The notes: generated by a model from the letters alone, not told the origin. 64,000 nucleotides of DNA from Melaminivora suipulveris (GCF_003008575.1 NZ_CP027667.1:2938001-3002000), one strand, 5' to 3'; positions 48,412-58,294 are shown, numbered from the stretch's first letter. Numbers and translations are program-made.

Positions 48412-49239
48412 TCAGTCGGCGCCGTCGTCCAGCGGCGCTGGCGCGGTGGTGGGCCGGGCGGGCTCGGGCGCCTCGAAGCTGTCGCGGAAGGTGAACACCA
48501 CCGAGGTGAAGAACATCGACGCCAGCATCATCGCCGTGCCGACCATGACGCCGCCGGCCGCGCCCGCGCCCAGACCCAGGCCGGCCAGCAGCGCCACCGC
48601 CAGGCTCACGATCATGCCGGCGACCAGGAACACGCCCGTCCACGCCAGGCCGTAGACCGTGAACGCGCCCAGGTTGCGCACGCAGGCGACGATGCTGAAA
48701 AACAGCGCCTTCACCGGCGGCACGCCGTGCCAGTGCACGAGGCCTGGCGCGTGCCAGAACAGCAGCGACAGGGGCACGTACAGCAGCAGCGCCAGCCACA
48801 TGGCCGCCTGGAAGCTGCCGGACTCGGCCACCTCGCGCGTCAGCGGCGCCCCGCCCATGTAGACGCGCGCGAACTCGCCGCCGTCGATCAGCGCCGACAG
48901 GCCCATGATCAGCAGAAAGCCGCCGGCGTACAGCGCGCCCAGCGTCAGCATGGCGTGCATGCGCTGGCGCCCGGTGCGAAACGCCACCAGCAGCAGTTGC
49001 GGCGTGGGCGTGCGGCCATGGCTGGCCTCGGCGGCGCCAACCATCATGACCAGCGTGGCCGAGGGCAGCAGCGCCAGCGCGATGGCCGGGCCGACCAGCG
49101 GCAGCGCCGTGGCCAGGGAGATCGCCGCCATGGACAGAAAAAACAGTGCCGCCAGCGCCATGGGCTGGCGCCAGAAGATGCGAACCCCCAGGCGGGTCCA
49201 CTCCAGGCCCGTGCGCGCGGGGACGATGCGAAGTTTCAT
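48412..49239 (-). CDS. BPSS1780 family membrane protein
   Basis: A 275-residue inner-membrane protein with about six hydrophobic helices. The start MKLRIVPARTGLEWTRLGVR followed by IFWRQPMALAALFFL is the hallmark of the BPSS1780 family found across Burkholderiales. A disordered, proline-rich C-terminal tail follows the last helix. No function is known. It is not coupled to thrB upstream (96 bases between). Confidence 0.88.
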   Translation of the reverse strand: MKLRIVPARTGLEWTRLGVRIFWRQPMALAALFFLSMAAISLATALPLVGPAIALALLPSATLVMMVGAAEASHGRTPTPQLLLVAFRTGRQRMHAMLTLGALYAGGFLLIMGLSALIDGGEFARVYMGGAPLTREVAESGSFQAAMWLALLLYVPLSLLFWHAPGLVHWHGVPPVKALFFSIVACVRNLGAFTVYGLAWTGVFLVAGMIVSLAVALLAGLGLGAGAAGGVMVGTAMMLASMFFTSVVFTFRDSFEAPEPARPTTAPAPLDDGAD

Positions 49240-49335
49240 GGGAAGAGGAAAAGGCGAGGGCGCCGGCCACCGGCGCCCGCAGGGGAATTTACCCCAGCGC
49301 CGCGCGCGCCCAGGCGCGCGAGGGCTTGATGGGGG

Positions 49336-50289
49336 TCAGACAAGCGCCGGCGCGGGCCGCACCCGCTGGCGCAGCACGCGCTCGAAATGCGTGGGGTCGT
49401 GAGGCTTGAGCAGGCTGGCCTCGCGCGGCAGATGAAAGTCCCACAGGCGCGAGATCCAGAAGCGCAGGGCTCCCGCGCGCAGCATGGCCGGCAGCAGTTC
49501 GCGCTCGGCCGCCGTGAGCGCTCGCACGTCCTGGTAGGCGGCCAGCAGCGCGGCGGCGCGCTCGGCGTCGTGGGCGCCGGTGGGCAGGTCGATGGCCCAG
49601 TCGTTCAGGCACACCGCCAGGTCGAACAGCCAGGTGTCCACGCCGGCGAAATAGAAGTCGAAGAAACCCGTCAGCTCCTCGCCCTCGAACATCACGTTGT
49701 CGCGAAACAGGTCGGCGTGGATGGGCCCGCGCGGCAGGGCGGCGTAGGCGCTCGAAGCGGCAATGTGGTTCTGATAGGCCAGTTCGGACTGCAGCAGCGC
49801 CGCCTGCTCGGGCGTGAGGTGGGGCAGCACCACCGGCACGGTCTCGTTCCACCAGGGCAGGCCGCGCAGGTTGGGCTGGCTGCGCTCGTAGTCGCGCCCG
49901 GCCAGGTGCATGCGCGCCAGCATGGCGCCCACGGCGGCGCAGTGGCTGGCCTGGGGCGCCAGCTGGCTCTTGCCGCGCAGCCGGGTGGCCAACGCCGCGG
50001 GCTTGCCGGCGACGGTATGCAGGATGGCGCCGCGCCTGTCGGCCTGCGGATCGGGCACCGGGATGCCGGCATGCGCCAGGTGGTGCATCAGGTGCAGGTA
50101 AAACGGCAGCTGCTCGAAGGTCAGGCGCTCGAACAATGTCAGCACGTACTCGCCGGCTTCCGCCGTGACGAAGTAGTTGGTGTTCTCGATGCCGCCCTCG
50201 ATGCCCTGCAGGGCCAGCAGCTTGCCCAGTTGCAGGCGGCGCAGCAGCTCGCGCGCCTCTTTGCTGGAGACTTCGGTGTAGACGGCCAT
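49336..50289 (-). CDS. thrB: Homoserine kinase (APH-like, ThrB type II)
   Basis: A 317-residue kinase that phosphorylates homoserine in threonine synthesis. It belongs to the aminoglycoside-phosphotransferase fold type common in proteobacteria, not the GHMP type. Visible motifs are [13 protein letters not shown], the catalytic [11 protein letters not shown], and [17 protein letters not shown] for metal binding. Length is as expected. Other threonine genes are not in the window. A DUF2782-type gene lies upstream in the same direction. Confidence 0.94.
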   Translation of the reverse strand: MAVYTEVSSKEARELLRRLQLGKLLALQGIEGGIENTNYFVTAEAGEYVLTLFERLTFEQLPFYLHLMHHLAHAGIPVPDPQADRRGAILHTVAGKPAALATRLRGKSQLAPQASHCAAVGAMLARMHLAGRDYERSQPNLRGLPWWNETVPVVLPHLTPEQAALLQSELAYQNHIAASSAYAALPRGPIHADLFRDNVMFEGEELTGFFDFYFAGVDTWLFDLAVCLNDWAIDLPTGAHDAERAAALLAAYQDVRALTAAERELLPAMLRAGALRFWISRLWDFHLPREASLLKPHDPTHFERVLRQRVRPAPALV

Positions 50290-50408
50290 CGGGATCGGGG
50301 TGAGGGTGGTCGCCGGGCGGAAAAGAAGAAGGCGGAGCCTGGTGGCAGAGCGCCGTGCGCCGCTCTCGCCGCCGTGCCGGCTGCGGCGCCGCTCAGGTCA
50401 GGCGGGTT

Positions 50409-50786
50409 TCAGAAGCGTCCCAGGTTCCACACGCGCGGCGCCGTGACGGTGTCGGAGGCGTCCAGATTGCCCGGCCGGGCACGCGCGCCATCCTGGGCCC
50501 TGACCTCGTAGGAAGGCAGGGCTGCTGCGGTCTTGGGCTGCACGGTGATGCTCTGCGTCTGCCCGCCCACGCGCAGCTCGTCCACGCGGCTGCCGGCGTC
50601 CTCGACCACGATGCGCTGCACGCGCTGGTTGCGCCGGCCTTCCAGGGGTTCGGGTTGCTCCTGGTTTGGTAGCTGGCTGCGCTCTCCAGCATTGGGCCGG
50701 ACGCTGTTTTGGGCCGGGTCCTGGGCCAGGGCCGGCAGGCTGGCCAGGGCCAGCAGCAAGGGGGTGAGGAGCAAAGGGGCGCGCAT
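50409..50786 (-). CDS. DUF2782-like exported protein
   Basis: A 125-residue protein with a clear signal peptide (MRAPLLLTPLLLALASLPALA) and a conserved core near RVDELRVGGQTQSITVQPKT and SYEVRAQDG, as in DUF2782 proteins that lie between thrB and polA in many beta-proteobacteria. Function unknown; likely periplasmic. A weak copy of the dispersed repeat encodes the NAGERSQLPNQ part just after the signal peptide. Confidence 0.75.
   Translation of the reverse strand: MRAPLLLTPLLLALASLPALAQDPAQNSVRPNAGERSQLPNQEQPEPLEGRRNQRVQRIVVEDAGSRVDELRVGGQTQSITVQPKTAAALPSYEVRAQDGARARPGNLDASDTVTAPRVWNLGRF
50663..50711 (+). repeat. Possible dispersed repeat, copy I (inside the DUF2782-like gene)
   Basis: TTTGGTAGCTGGCTGCGCTC then TCCAGC, GCCGGACGCTGTTTTG. 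The order of blocks fits but the right half is shortened, so this is a weak match. Confidence 0.4.
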
Positions 50787-50815
50787 GGCGGAGATTGTAG
50801 GCGGCGCCGGCGCCG

Positions 50816-52018
50816 TCAGCGGCGCGCCGCTTCCTGGTCGATCGCCCGCTGCACCGTGCGGTAGAACTCCTCGCGCGCCGGCAGCGCCTGCGCGTCGCGC
50901 GCGCCGCCGGCCCAGTTGGCGTTGGTCACGATGACCAGTTCGCGCCTCGGGTCGATGAAGATGCCCTGGCCGAAGATGCCGCGCGCGCTGTAGCTGCCGT
51001 CGTCGTACGTCCACCACTGGTAGCCGTAGCCGCGCCCCGGCGCGCCGATGTCGGCGTGCTTGCGCGTGGCGTCCTGCAGCCAGCCGTCGGGCAGGATGGA
51101 GGCGCCGCCCGAGCGCGCCCCTTCCAGGATGAACTGGCCGAAGCGCGCGTAGTCGCGCGCGGCGGCCTGGATGCAGCAGCCGCTGATCTCCTGCCCGCTC
51201 TTGCTCAGCAGCCAGGTGCCGTCCTGCTGCATGCCGGCCGGGCGCCAGACCTTCTCTTCCAGATAGTCGGCGAGCGTGCGGCCGGTGGCGCGGTTGATCA
51301 GCACGCCGACCAGATTCGTCTCGCCGGTGCTGTAGTTCCAGCGCTCGCCGGCGGGGGCCGCGCGCGGCAGGCGGCGCAGGTAGCTGACCAGCGAATCCAC
51401 GCCGACCTCGGGCTTGTGGCTGTTGAAGCGCGCCACGTCGGAGTTCGGGTCGTTGTAGTCCTCATTCCAGGCCACACCCGAAGTCATGGTCAGCAGCTGG
51501 CGCACGCTCACGTCGTCATAGGCCGAGCCCTTCATTTCCGGGATGTACTGGCTGACCTTGTCCTCCAGGCTCTTGATGAAGCCGTCCTTGACGGCCGCGC
51601 CGACCAGCGTCGAGGTGAAGGACTTGGCGACGGAAAAGCTGGTCCAGCGCCCATGCTCGTCAAAGCCCAGGCCGTAGCGCTCCAGGCGCAGGCGGCCACC
51701 TTGCAGGATCAACAGATCGGCGCTGCGCTGCGCGGCCATGAAGGCGTCCACGTCGATGGGCAGCGCCAGGGGTTCGCCCGCGGGCAGCTCGCGCGGTGCG
51801 CCGCCGGCGTGCATGGTGCGCCACTTGGCCAGCAGCGAGATCCTGTCCATGGCGCGGAAGGCCGCGTCGCGCTGCGGCACGCTCCAGAACAGGATGTCGC
51901 GATTGGTCGGCAGGGTCTTGAGCAGGCCGCGCGCCTCCTTGTCCAGGCTGGCCCAGCCGGCGCCGGCGGCCAGCACTGCGATGGCCAGTGCCCCGAGGGC
52001 GATGTTGCGCAGTCGCAT
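50816..52018 (-). CDS. Class C beta-lactamase-related serine hydrolase
   Basis: A 400-residue exported or membrane-anchored hydrolase. An N-terminal hydrophobic segment (residues 5-22) is followed by the catalytic S-x-x-K, S129-V-A-K132, in TSFSVAKSFTSTLVG. The second motif is Y-S-T in RWNYSTGETN, a variant of YxN. The family includes esterases, D-aminopeptidases and 6-aminohexanoate-dimer hydrolase; the ISGCCIQAAARDYARFGQF stretch resembles the last group. A beta-lactam role is unlikely. It is divergent from polA. Confidence 0.85.
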   Translation of the reverse strand: MRLRNIALGALAIAVLAAGAGWASLDKEARGLLKTLPTNRDILFWSVPQRDAAFRAMDRISLLAKWRTMHAGGAPRELPAGEPLALPIDVDAFMAAQRSADLLILQGGRLRLERYGLGFDEHGRWTSFSVAKSFTSTLVGAAVKDGFIKSLEDKVSQYIPEMKGSAYDDVSVRQLLTMTSGVAWNEDYNDPNSDVARFNSHKPEVGVDSLVSYLRRLPRAAPAGERWNYSTGETNLVGVLINRATGRTLADYLEEKVWRPAGMQQDGTWLLSKSGQEISGCCIQAAARDYARFGQFILEGARSGGASILPDGWLQDATRKHADIGAPGRGYGYQWWTYDDGSYSARGIFGQGIFIDPRRELVIVTNANWAGGARDAQALPAREEFYRTVQRAIDQEAARR

Positions 52019-52103
52019 GCGTGTCTCCTTGTGTTTTGGGCAGCGGCGCATTGTGCCCACTGGCGTGCGCGGCGCGCGGCGGCTTCGCGTACAAAATGCC
52101 GCC

Positions 52104-54884
52104 ATGACTGACAACGACCGCAAAACGCTGCTGCTGGTGGATGGCTCCAGCTACCTGTATCGCGCCTACCACGCCATGCCCGATCTGCGCGCCGTGCCGG
52201 GCGACCCCAGCAGCCCGGCCACGGGTGCCATCCGCGGCATGGTCAACATGCTCACCGCGCTGCAAAAGGAGGTGCCCGCCGAGTACGCCGCCTGCGTGTT
52301 CGATGCCAGCGGCCCGACGTTTCGCGACGCGCTGTACTCCGACTACAAGGCCAACCGCGCCGCCATGCCCGAGGATTTGCGCGCGCAGGTCCAGCCCATC
52401 CACGAGGTGGTGCGGCTGCTGGGCTGGCCGCTTTTGTGCATCGAGGGCGTGGAGGCCGACGACGTCATCGGCACGCTGGCCCGGCATGCGTCGGCGCGCG
52501 GCATGCGCGTCATCATCGCCAGCGGCGACAAGGACCTGTCGCAGCTGGTCGACGAGAACGTCACCGTCATCGACACCATGAGCGGCAAGCGCCGCGACGT
52601 GGCCGGGGTGACGGCCGAGTTCGGCGTGCCGCCGAGCCTGATGGTGGACTTCCAGACGCTGGTCGGCGACGCCGTGGACAACGTGCCGGGCGTGGCCAAG
52701 GTCGGCCCCAAGACGGCTGCCAAGTGGCTGATGGAACACGGCTCGCTGGATGCGCTGATCGCCAAGGCCGGCGCCATCAAGGGCGTGGCCGGCGAGAACC
52801 TGCGCGCCGCGCTCCAGTGGCTGCCCACCGGACGCGAGCTGGTCACCATCAAGACCGATTGCGATCTGCAAGAGCATCTGCCGGGCTACCCTGATGCTAT
52901 TGATTCGATAGCTATAGGCGATTCAAACACGCCGGCTCTGGCCGATTTTTATGAAAAATTCGGCTTTCGCACCCTGGCGCGTGCGCTGCAGGCGGCGCAC
53001 GAGCCCGAAGGCGGCGCGGCCGTGGAAGGCGAGGTCACCAGCGCCGGCGCAACGGAGTTCGCCGAGGCCGCGCAGCAGCGCCCGCTGGACTACGACATCG
53101 TGCTGACCTGGGAGGATTTCGACCGCTGGCTGGCGCTCCTGAAAGCCGCGCCCCTGGTCGCGCTGGACACCGAAACCACCTCGCTGGACGAGCTGCGCGC
53201 GCGCGTCGTGGGCCTGAGCTTCAGCGTCGAGCCCGGCAGCGCCGCCTACATCCCGCTGGCGCACGACGGCCCGGACGCGCCGGAGCAGCTGCCCCTGGAC
53301 GAAGTGCTGGCACGCCTGAAACCCTGGCTGGAAGATCCGGCCGCGCACAAGCTGGGCCAGCACGTCAAGTACGACCGCCACGTGCTGGCCAACCACGGCA
53401 TCGATGTGCGCGGCTACGTGCACGACACCATGCTGCAAAGCTATGTGCTGGAGGTGCACAAGCCGCACGGCCTGTCGAGTCTTGCCGAACGCCACACCGG
53501 CCGCACCGGGCTGACCTACGAGGACCTGTGCGGCAAGGGCGCCAAGCAGATTCCGTTTTCGCAGGTGCCGGTGCAGCAGGCTGCCGCCTACGCCTGCGAA
53601 GACTCGGACCAGACGCTGGACGTGCACCGCGTGCTGTGGCCGCAACTGGAGGCGGCGCCCAAGCTGCGCGGCATCTACGAGCTGGAGATCGCCTGCAGCG
53701 AGACGCTTTTTCGCATCGAGAGGAATGGCGTGCTGATCGACGCCGGCCTGCTGGGCCAGCAAAGCCGCGACCTGGGCCAGCGCATCCTGGCACTGGAGAC
53801 CAAGGCCTACGAGATCGCCGGCCAGCCCTTCAACCTGGGCAGCCCGAAGCAATTGGGCGAGATCTTCTTCGACAAGCTGGGCATGCCGGTCATCAAGAAG
53901 ACCGCCACCGGCGCGCGCTCGACCGACGAGGAGGTGCTGGAAAAGCTCGCCGAGGACTACCCGCTGCCGGCCACGCTGCTGGAGCACCGCAGCCTGTGCA
54001 AGCTGAAGGGCACCTACACCGACAAGCTGGGCCAGTTGGCCGACCCGCGCACCGGCCGCGTGCACACGCACTACGCGCAGGCGGTGGCGGTGACGGGCCG
54101 GCTGTCCAGCAACGAGCCGAACCTGCAGAACATCCCCATCCGCACGGCAGAGGGCCGGCGCATCCGCGAGGCCTTCATCGCCCCGCCGGGCCGGCTGATC
54201 GCCAGCTGCGACTACAGCCAGATCGAGCTGCGCATCATGGCCCACATCAGTGGCGACGAGGCGCTCTTGCACGCCTTCACCGCCGGGCTGGACGTGCACC
54301 GCGCCACGGCCTCCGAAGTCTTTGGCGTGGCGCTGGAACAGGTCAGCTCAGAGCAGCGCCGCTACGCCAAGACCATCAACTTCGGCCTGATCTACGGCAT
54401 GAGCAGCTTCGGCCTGGCCAAATCCTTGGGGATCAGCACGTCCGCGGCCAAGAACTACATCGACCGCTATTTCGAGCGCTACCCCGGCGTGAAGCGCTAC
54501 ATGGACCTGACGCGCCTGGAAGCCAAGGAGCGCGGCTATGTCGAGACCGTGTTCGGCCGCCGCCTGGTGCTGCCCGAGATCAACTCGCCCAACGGCCCGC
54601 GCCGCGCCGCCGCCGAGCGCGCCGCCATCAACGCGCCCATGCAGGGCACGGCGGCGGACCTGATCAAGATGGCCATGGTGCAGGTGCAGGAGCTGCTGGA
54701 TCGCACCAAGCCCGAGGTGCTGATGGTCATGCAGGTGCACGACGAGCTGGTGTTCGAGCTGCCCGAATCTGAAGCCGACTGGCTGCGCGCCGAGGTGCCG
54801 CGCATCATGGCCGGCGTGGCGCAGCTCAAGGTGCCGCTGCTCGCCGAGGTGGGCACGGGCGCCAACTGGGAGGCGGCGCACTGA
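52104..54884 (+). CDS. polA: DNA polymerase I
   Basis: A 926-residue polymerase with three parts: 5'-3' exonuclease (from LLLVDGSSYLYRAYHAMPDL), 3'-5' exonuclease with ALDTETTSLDEL, so proofreading residues are present, and polymerase with the motif A DYSQIELRIMAHISGDEALL, the O-helix region RRYAKTINFGLIYGMSSFG and motif C VHDELVFELP. It fills gaps in repair and removes RNA primers. The linker between the first two domains (DAIDSIAIGDSNTPALADFY) is encoded by a dispersed repeat. ATG 52104 follows a TACAAAAT box. Confidence 0.97.
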   Translation: MTDNDRKTLLLVDGSSYLYRAYHAMPDLRAVPGDPSSPATGAIRGMVNMLTALQKEVPAEYAACVFDASGPTFRDALYSDYKANRAAMPEDLRAQVQPIHEVVRLLGWPLLCIEGVEADDVIGTLARHASARGMRVIIASGDKDLSQLVDENVTVIDTMSGKRRDVAGVTAEFGVPPSLMVDFQTLVGDAVDNVPGVAKVGPKTAAKWLMEHGSLDALIAKAGAIKGVAGENLRAALQWLPTGRELVTIKTDCDLQEHLPGYPDAIDSIAIGDSNTPALADFYEKFGFRTLARALQAAHEPEGGAAVEGEVTSAGATEFAEAAQQRPLDYDIVLTWEDFDRWLALLKAAPLVALDTETTSLDELRARVVGLSFSVEPGSAAYIPLAHDGPDAPEQLPLDEVLARLKPWLEDPAAHKLGQHVKYDRHVLANHGIDVRGYVHDTMLQSYVLEVHKPHGLSSLAERHTGRTGLTYEDLCGKGAKQIPFSQVPVQQAAAYACEDSDQTLDVHRVLWPQLEAAPKLRGIYELEIACSETLFRIERNGVLIDAGLLGQQSRDLGQRILALETKAYEIAGQPFNLGSPKQLGEIFFDKLGMPVIKKTATGARSTDEEVLEKLAEDYPLPATLLEHRSLCKLKGTYTDKLGQLADPRTGRVHTHYAQAVAVTGRLSSNEPNLQNIPIRTAEGRRIREAFIAPPGRLIASCDYSQIELRIMAHISGDEALLHAFTAGLDVHRATASEVFGVALEQVSSEQRRYAKTINFGLIYGMSSFGLAKSLGISTSAAKNYIDRYFERYPGVKRYMDLTRLEAKERGYVETVFGRRLVLPEINSPNGPRRAAAERAAINAPMQGTAADLIKMAMVQVQELLDRTKPEVLMVMQVHDELVFELPESEADWLRAEVPRIMAGVAQLKVPLLAEVGTGANWEAAH
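52894..52962 (+). repeat. Dispersed repeat, copy E (inside polA)
   Basis: ATGCTATTGATTCGATAGCT then ATTCAAACACGCCGGCTCTG and GATTTTTATGAAAAA. Same strand as polA, read through in frame in the inter-domain linker. Confidence 0.78.
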
Positions 54885-54885
54885 C

Positions 54886-55668
54886 ATGGGCGAACGAGCA
54901 GCCATCCGCTTCACCGCGGATTGGTGCGCGCGGCCACTGGCCCGCCGGGCCGCGCTCGCCGCGCTGCCCATGGCCGCAGCGCTGCTGGCCGGCTGCTCTG
55001 CCCCGGCGCCCGCGCCCCGTGGCGAGGTGCAGGGCCCCCAGGCCAGCGTGCAAGAGTGGGGCCAGTCCGACACCAACCGCGTCGCCACCATCGCCATGCG
55101 CGAGAACCTGGACGCCCTGTTCCGCCTGGCCGACAAGCTCTACCGCCGCAACCCGGCCGAATGGCGCAAGGGCGGCGCGCCCAGCCGCCAGGAGGCGGTG
55201 GATCTGCTGCGCAGCGCTGTCCTGCAGCGCATGGGCTGGCCCGCCCTGCAGCAGCGCCGCGACATCGACGCCCTGGCGCTGGCGCTGTCGCCGGAATTCG
55301 CCGGCGACCGGGTCGGCAGTTTCGTCTACGCCGTGGCCGACATGCTGATCGCCGCGCACGGCGACAAGACCGAGTTCTTCCTCATAGACGGGCTGGACGC
55401 GCAGCACCTGTACAACGCCGCGCGGAACGTGGAGACGGCGGCCTGGATCCTGGCCCAGCGGCGCGACGCCCAGGGCCGCCCGCTGCTGCTGGCCGACGAG
55501 ATCAACGCCGCCCAGCGCAACCTGAGCTATGAGCGCGAGTTCGGCAAGATCATCGCCCGGCTGGATCTGCTGGCGCAGGTGACGACCGAGAAGTACCGCC
55601 GGGCGGTGATCGGCTACGCGCAGGGGCTGGCGGGCGGCACGCTCCTGCAGTTTCTGCCGGTGCGCTGA
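54886..55668 (+). CDS. Lipoprotein of unknown function
   Basis: A 260-residue protein with a twin-arginine-containing signal and lipobox LAGC (C37). After a proline-rich spacer the protein is mainly helical, with MRENLDALFRLADKLYRRNP and FVYAVADMLIAAHGDKTEFF. I do not recognise the domain. It starts one base after the polA stop, so it is probably co-transcribed, but a link to replication is not implied. The following 222 bases to the next gene show no clear feature. Confidence 0.75.
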   Translation: MGERAAIRFTADWCARPLARRAALAALPMAAALLAGCSAPAPAPRGEVQGPQASVQEWGQSDTNRVATIAMRENLDALFRLADKLYRRNPAEWRKGGAPSRQEAVDLLRSAVLQRMGWPALQQRRDIDALALALSPEFAGDRVGSFVYAVADMLIAAHGDKTEFFLIDGLDAQHLYNAARNVETAAWILAQRRDAQGRPLLLADEINAAQRNLSYEREFGKIIARLDLLAQVTTEKYRRAVIGYAQGLAGGTLLQFLPVR

Positions 55669-55890
55669 GAAGGGGTGGATGGACGGCGGCCTGGCGATCG
55701 CGCGATCCAGGCGGGGTCTGGGGCAAACCCTCGCGCCAGCGGCTTGACCCCGCCGCCCGGCGCCGCCTAGCATGCCCGAGCACGCCGCGCGCCATGCGGG
55801 CGTGAGCGCGGTGGCGGCCGTGGTTGGGTGAAGAAGGTCTTGGATGGCCCCCATTGCAGAGGTTTCGCTCCATCACTGGAAGGATCTCCC

Positions 55891-57354
55891 ATGATCGATC
55901 GTGCAAGCGGCGCCCGGCCGCAGGCGGGCATCGCGCCCGAAATCCGCAGCGAGAACTTGCCGCCTGTCACCTACCGCGATCTGCCCGAACCCCTGCCCAT
56001 GCGCAAGGTGGTGGGGGCCAGCGTGATCCTGCTGGCCGGCTCCGTCGGATCGGGTGAGTTCGTGCTGTGGCCCTACATGGCCACGCAGACCGGGCTGGCC
56101 CTGGTGTGGCTGGCGACCATCGGTGTGCTGACGCAGTATTTCCTGAACATGGAAATCGAGCGCTACACGCTGGCCACCGGCGAGACCGCCGTGACCGGTT
56201 TCACCCGGCTGTGGAAGCACTGGAGCTGGCTGTTCATCATCATGGCCGTGGTGCCGTGGATGTGGCCGGGCTGGGCGTCGGGCAGCTCCACCGCGCTGAC
56301 CTACGCCTTCGGCCTGTCGGCCGACAAGGTGCTGCCCATCACCATCGCCTCGCTGATCCTGATCGCCATCGTGCTCACGGTCTCGCCAGTGGTCTACAAG
56401 ACGGTGGAAAAGATCCAGGGCCTGCTGGTGGCGCTGATCGTGCTGTTCATGCTGTACATGCTGTTCGGCCTGCTCACCGGGCAATCCTGGTCGGCGCTGT
56501 TTGGCGGCTTCACCGCCGAGGTGCCGGCAATCCCCGCCGCGGTGGGCAAGATCCCGGTAGCGCTGCTGCTGGGCGCCATCGCGTTTGCCGGCGCCGGCGG
56601 CGTGATGAACCTGGCGCAGTCCAACTGGATCCGCGACAAGGGCATGGGCATGGGCGCGCACCTGCCCAAGATCGTCTCGCCGATCACCGGCGAGGAAGCC
56701 ACCAGCGGCTCCATCGGCTACTTCTTTCCGCAGGACGAGGAAAACATGCGCCGCTGGCGCGGCTGGTGGCGCGTGGCCGACCGCGAGCAGTTCATCACCT
56801 TCTTCGTGCTCGGGCTCTTGGCCATCCTGCTGTTCATGGCGCTGGCCTACACCTATGTGGGCGTGGGTAGCGAGGCCAAGAACTTCGACTTCGTGCGCCT
56901 GCTTGGCGAGTCGCTGAACGCCAAGGCCGGCGGCTGGGCGGGCCATGCGTACTGGCTGACGGGAGTGGTGGTGCTGCTGTCGACCAACCTGGCGGTGGTG
57001 GACATGATCGGGCGCATCGTCGCCGATATCTGCAAGACCAACTGGCTGCGCGACAGCAAGACCTGGTCGGAGAGCCGCCTGTACGTGCTGGTGGTGTGGC
57101 TGATGGTGGCCTTCGGCTCGGTGATCCTGCTGTCCGGCGTCAGCCAGCCGCTGGTGCTGCTGGTGATCGCCTCGTCGCTCAACGGCCTGGTGATGTTCGT
57201 CTACTCGGTGCTGCTGATCCAGCTCAACCGCGGCATGCTGCCGCGCGCCATCGGCCTGAAGGGCCTGCGCTACGCGGCCATCTGGTGGGCCGTGGTGTTC
57301 TACGGCGGCTTCTCGATCTATCTGTTGATCGACCAGTTCGGCAAGCTGTTGTAG
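55891..57354 (+). CDS. Nramp-related transporter lacking the DPGN motif
   Basis: A 487-residue membrane protein with about eleven helices and Nramp/LeuT-like organisation. Helix 1 reads GSVGSGEFVLWPYMATQTGL, in place of the metal-binding DPGN. The equivalent helix-6 region reads AFAGAGGVMNLAQSNWIRDK, without the usual methionine-histidine pair. So it belongs to the divergent Nramp-like group, and manganese or iron transport cannot be assumed. ATG 55891 has AAGGA seven bases upstream. A single-gene unit. Confidence 0.82.
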   Translation: MIDRASGARPQAGIAPEIRSENLPPVTYRDLPEPLPMRKVVGASVILLAGSVGSGEFVLWPYMATQTGLALVWLATIGVLTQYFLNMEIERYTLATGETAVTGFTRLWKHWSWLFIIMAVVPWMWPGWASGSSTALTYAFGLSADKVLPITIASLILIAIVLTVSPVVYKTVEKIQGLLVALIVLFMLYMLFGLLTGQSWSALFGGFTAEVPAIPAAVGKIPVALLLGAIAFAGAGGVMNLAQSNWIRDKGMGMGAHLPKIVSPITGEEATSGSIGYFFPQDEENMRRWRGWWRVADREQFITFFVLGLLAILLFMALAYTYVGVGSEAKNFDFVRLLGESLNAKAGGWAGHAYWLTGVVVLLSTNLAVVDMIGRIVADICKTNWLRDSKTWSESRLYVLVVWLMVAFGSVILLSGVSQPLVLLVIASSLNGLVMFVYSVLLIQLNRGMLPRAIGLKGLRYAAIWWAVVFYGGFSIYLLIDQFGKLL

Positions 57355-57410
57355 ATGCGTTCGGATGGGGCCGCCCGGTAGGGCGGCATCATCCTCGCCA
57401 CCTGGCGCGG

Positions 57411-58277
57411 CTATTTGCCTGAGGCCGCTGCGGCGGCCGCTTTCTTTTGCAGCACCACCAGCGCGATGCCGCCCAGGATGGCGGCGGCGCTGAGCGCGAA
57501 GCGCAGCGTCAGCGGCTCGTTCAAAAGCGCCACCCCGCCCAGGGCCGCCAGGACCGGAACGCTCAGCTGCATGATGGCGGCGCTGGTGGCCTTGAGCGCG
57601 GGCAACGCCGCATACCAGATGATGTAGCCCAGCCCCGAGGCCACGGCGCCGGAGGCGATGCCATACAGCAGCCCCGCGCCATCCCGCTGCGCGCTGCCCA
57701 GCGTCGCCACGCTCAGCGCCAGGCACAGCGGAACCGTGCGCAGAAAATTGCCCGCCGTGCTGGCCAGCGGATCGCCCGCGCCCCTGCCGCGCAGCGAATA
57801 AACACCCCAGGCGACGCCGGCGCTGATCATCAGCACCGCGCCCGCGACCGGCGGCGCGGACAGGCCTGGCGAGAGCAGGCCGGCCAGCCCGCCGATGGCC
57901 AGGGCCAGGCCGACGAGTTGCAGCCGACGCAAGCGCTCTCCTGCCCACAGGCCGTAGCCGATCATGCTCGCCTGCACGGCGCCGAACAGCAGCAGCGCGC
58001 CGGTGGCGGTGCTCAGGCTGACGTAGGCATAGGAAAAGGTGGCCGCATAGGCGAACAGCGCGCCGGCCGACCACCAGTCGCCGCCGCCCTTTGCTTGCGG
58101 GCCGCGACGCAGGCGCACGATGAGCCACAGCACTGCGGCGCCGGAGATCAGCCGCGTGCTGGCAAAAGACGCGGCGTCGATGCCCGTTTGCGTCAGAGCC
58201 ACGCGGCACAGCAGCGAATTGCACGCGAAGGCGAGCATGGACAGCGATGACAGGATGAGGATGCGCACGGAAGTCAT
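57411..58277 (-). CDS. EamA/DMT family transporter
   Basis: A 288-residue protein with ten hydrophobic helices in two EamA repeats. The first repeat begins MTSVRILILSSLSMLAFACN and the second has AVLMISAGVAWGVYSLRGRG. The C terminus is alanine/lysine-rich. It likely exports small metabolites, but no substrate is indicated. Its start lies 62 bases downstream of the fumarase stop, with a terminator in the gap. Confidence 0.88.
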   Translation of the reverse strand: MTSVRILILSSLSMLAFACNSLLCRVALTQTGIDAASFASTRLISGAAVLWLIVRLRRGPQAKGGGDWWSAGALFAYAATFSYAYVSLSTATGALLLFGAVQASMIGYGLWAGERLRRLQLVGLALAIGGLAGLLSPGLSAPPVAGAVLMISAGVAWGVYSLRGRGAGDPLASTAGNFLRTVPLCLALSVATLGSAQRDGAGLLYGIASGAVASGLGYIIWYAALPALKATSAAIMQLSVPVLAALGGVALLNEPLTLRFALSAAAILGGIALVVLQKKAAAAAASGK

Positions 58278-58294
58278 GAGATGCTGCGGTCCAA

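Noticed and set aside
45137..49270. A 1377-codon open frame on the minus strand
   Set aside because: It runs antisense through the uvrD-like helicase and has the arginine, glutamine and histidine-rich composition of a high-GC shadow frame. Only its last 244 codons form a real gene.
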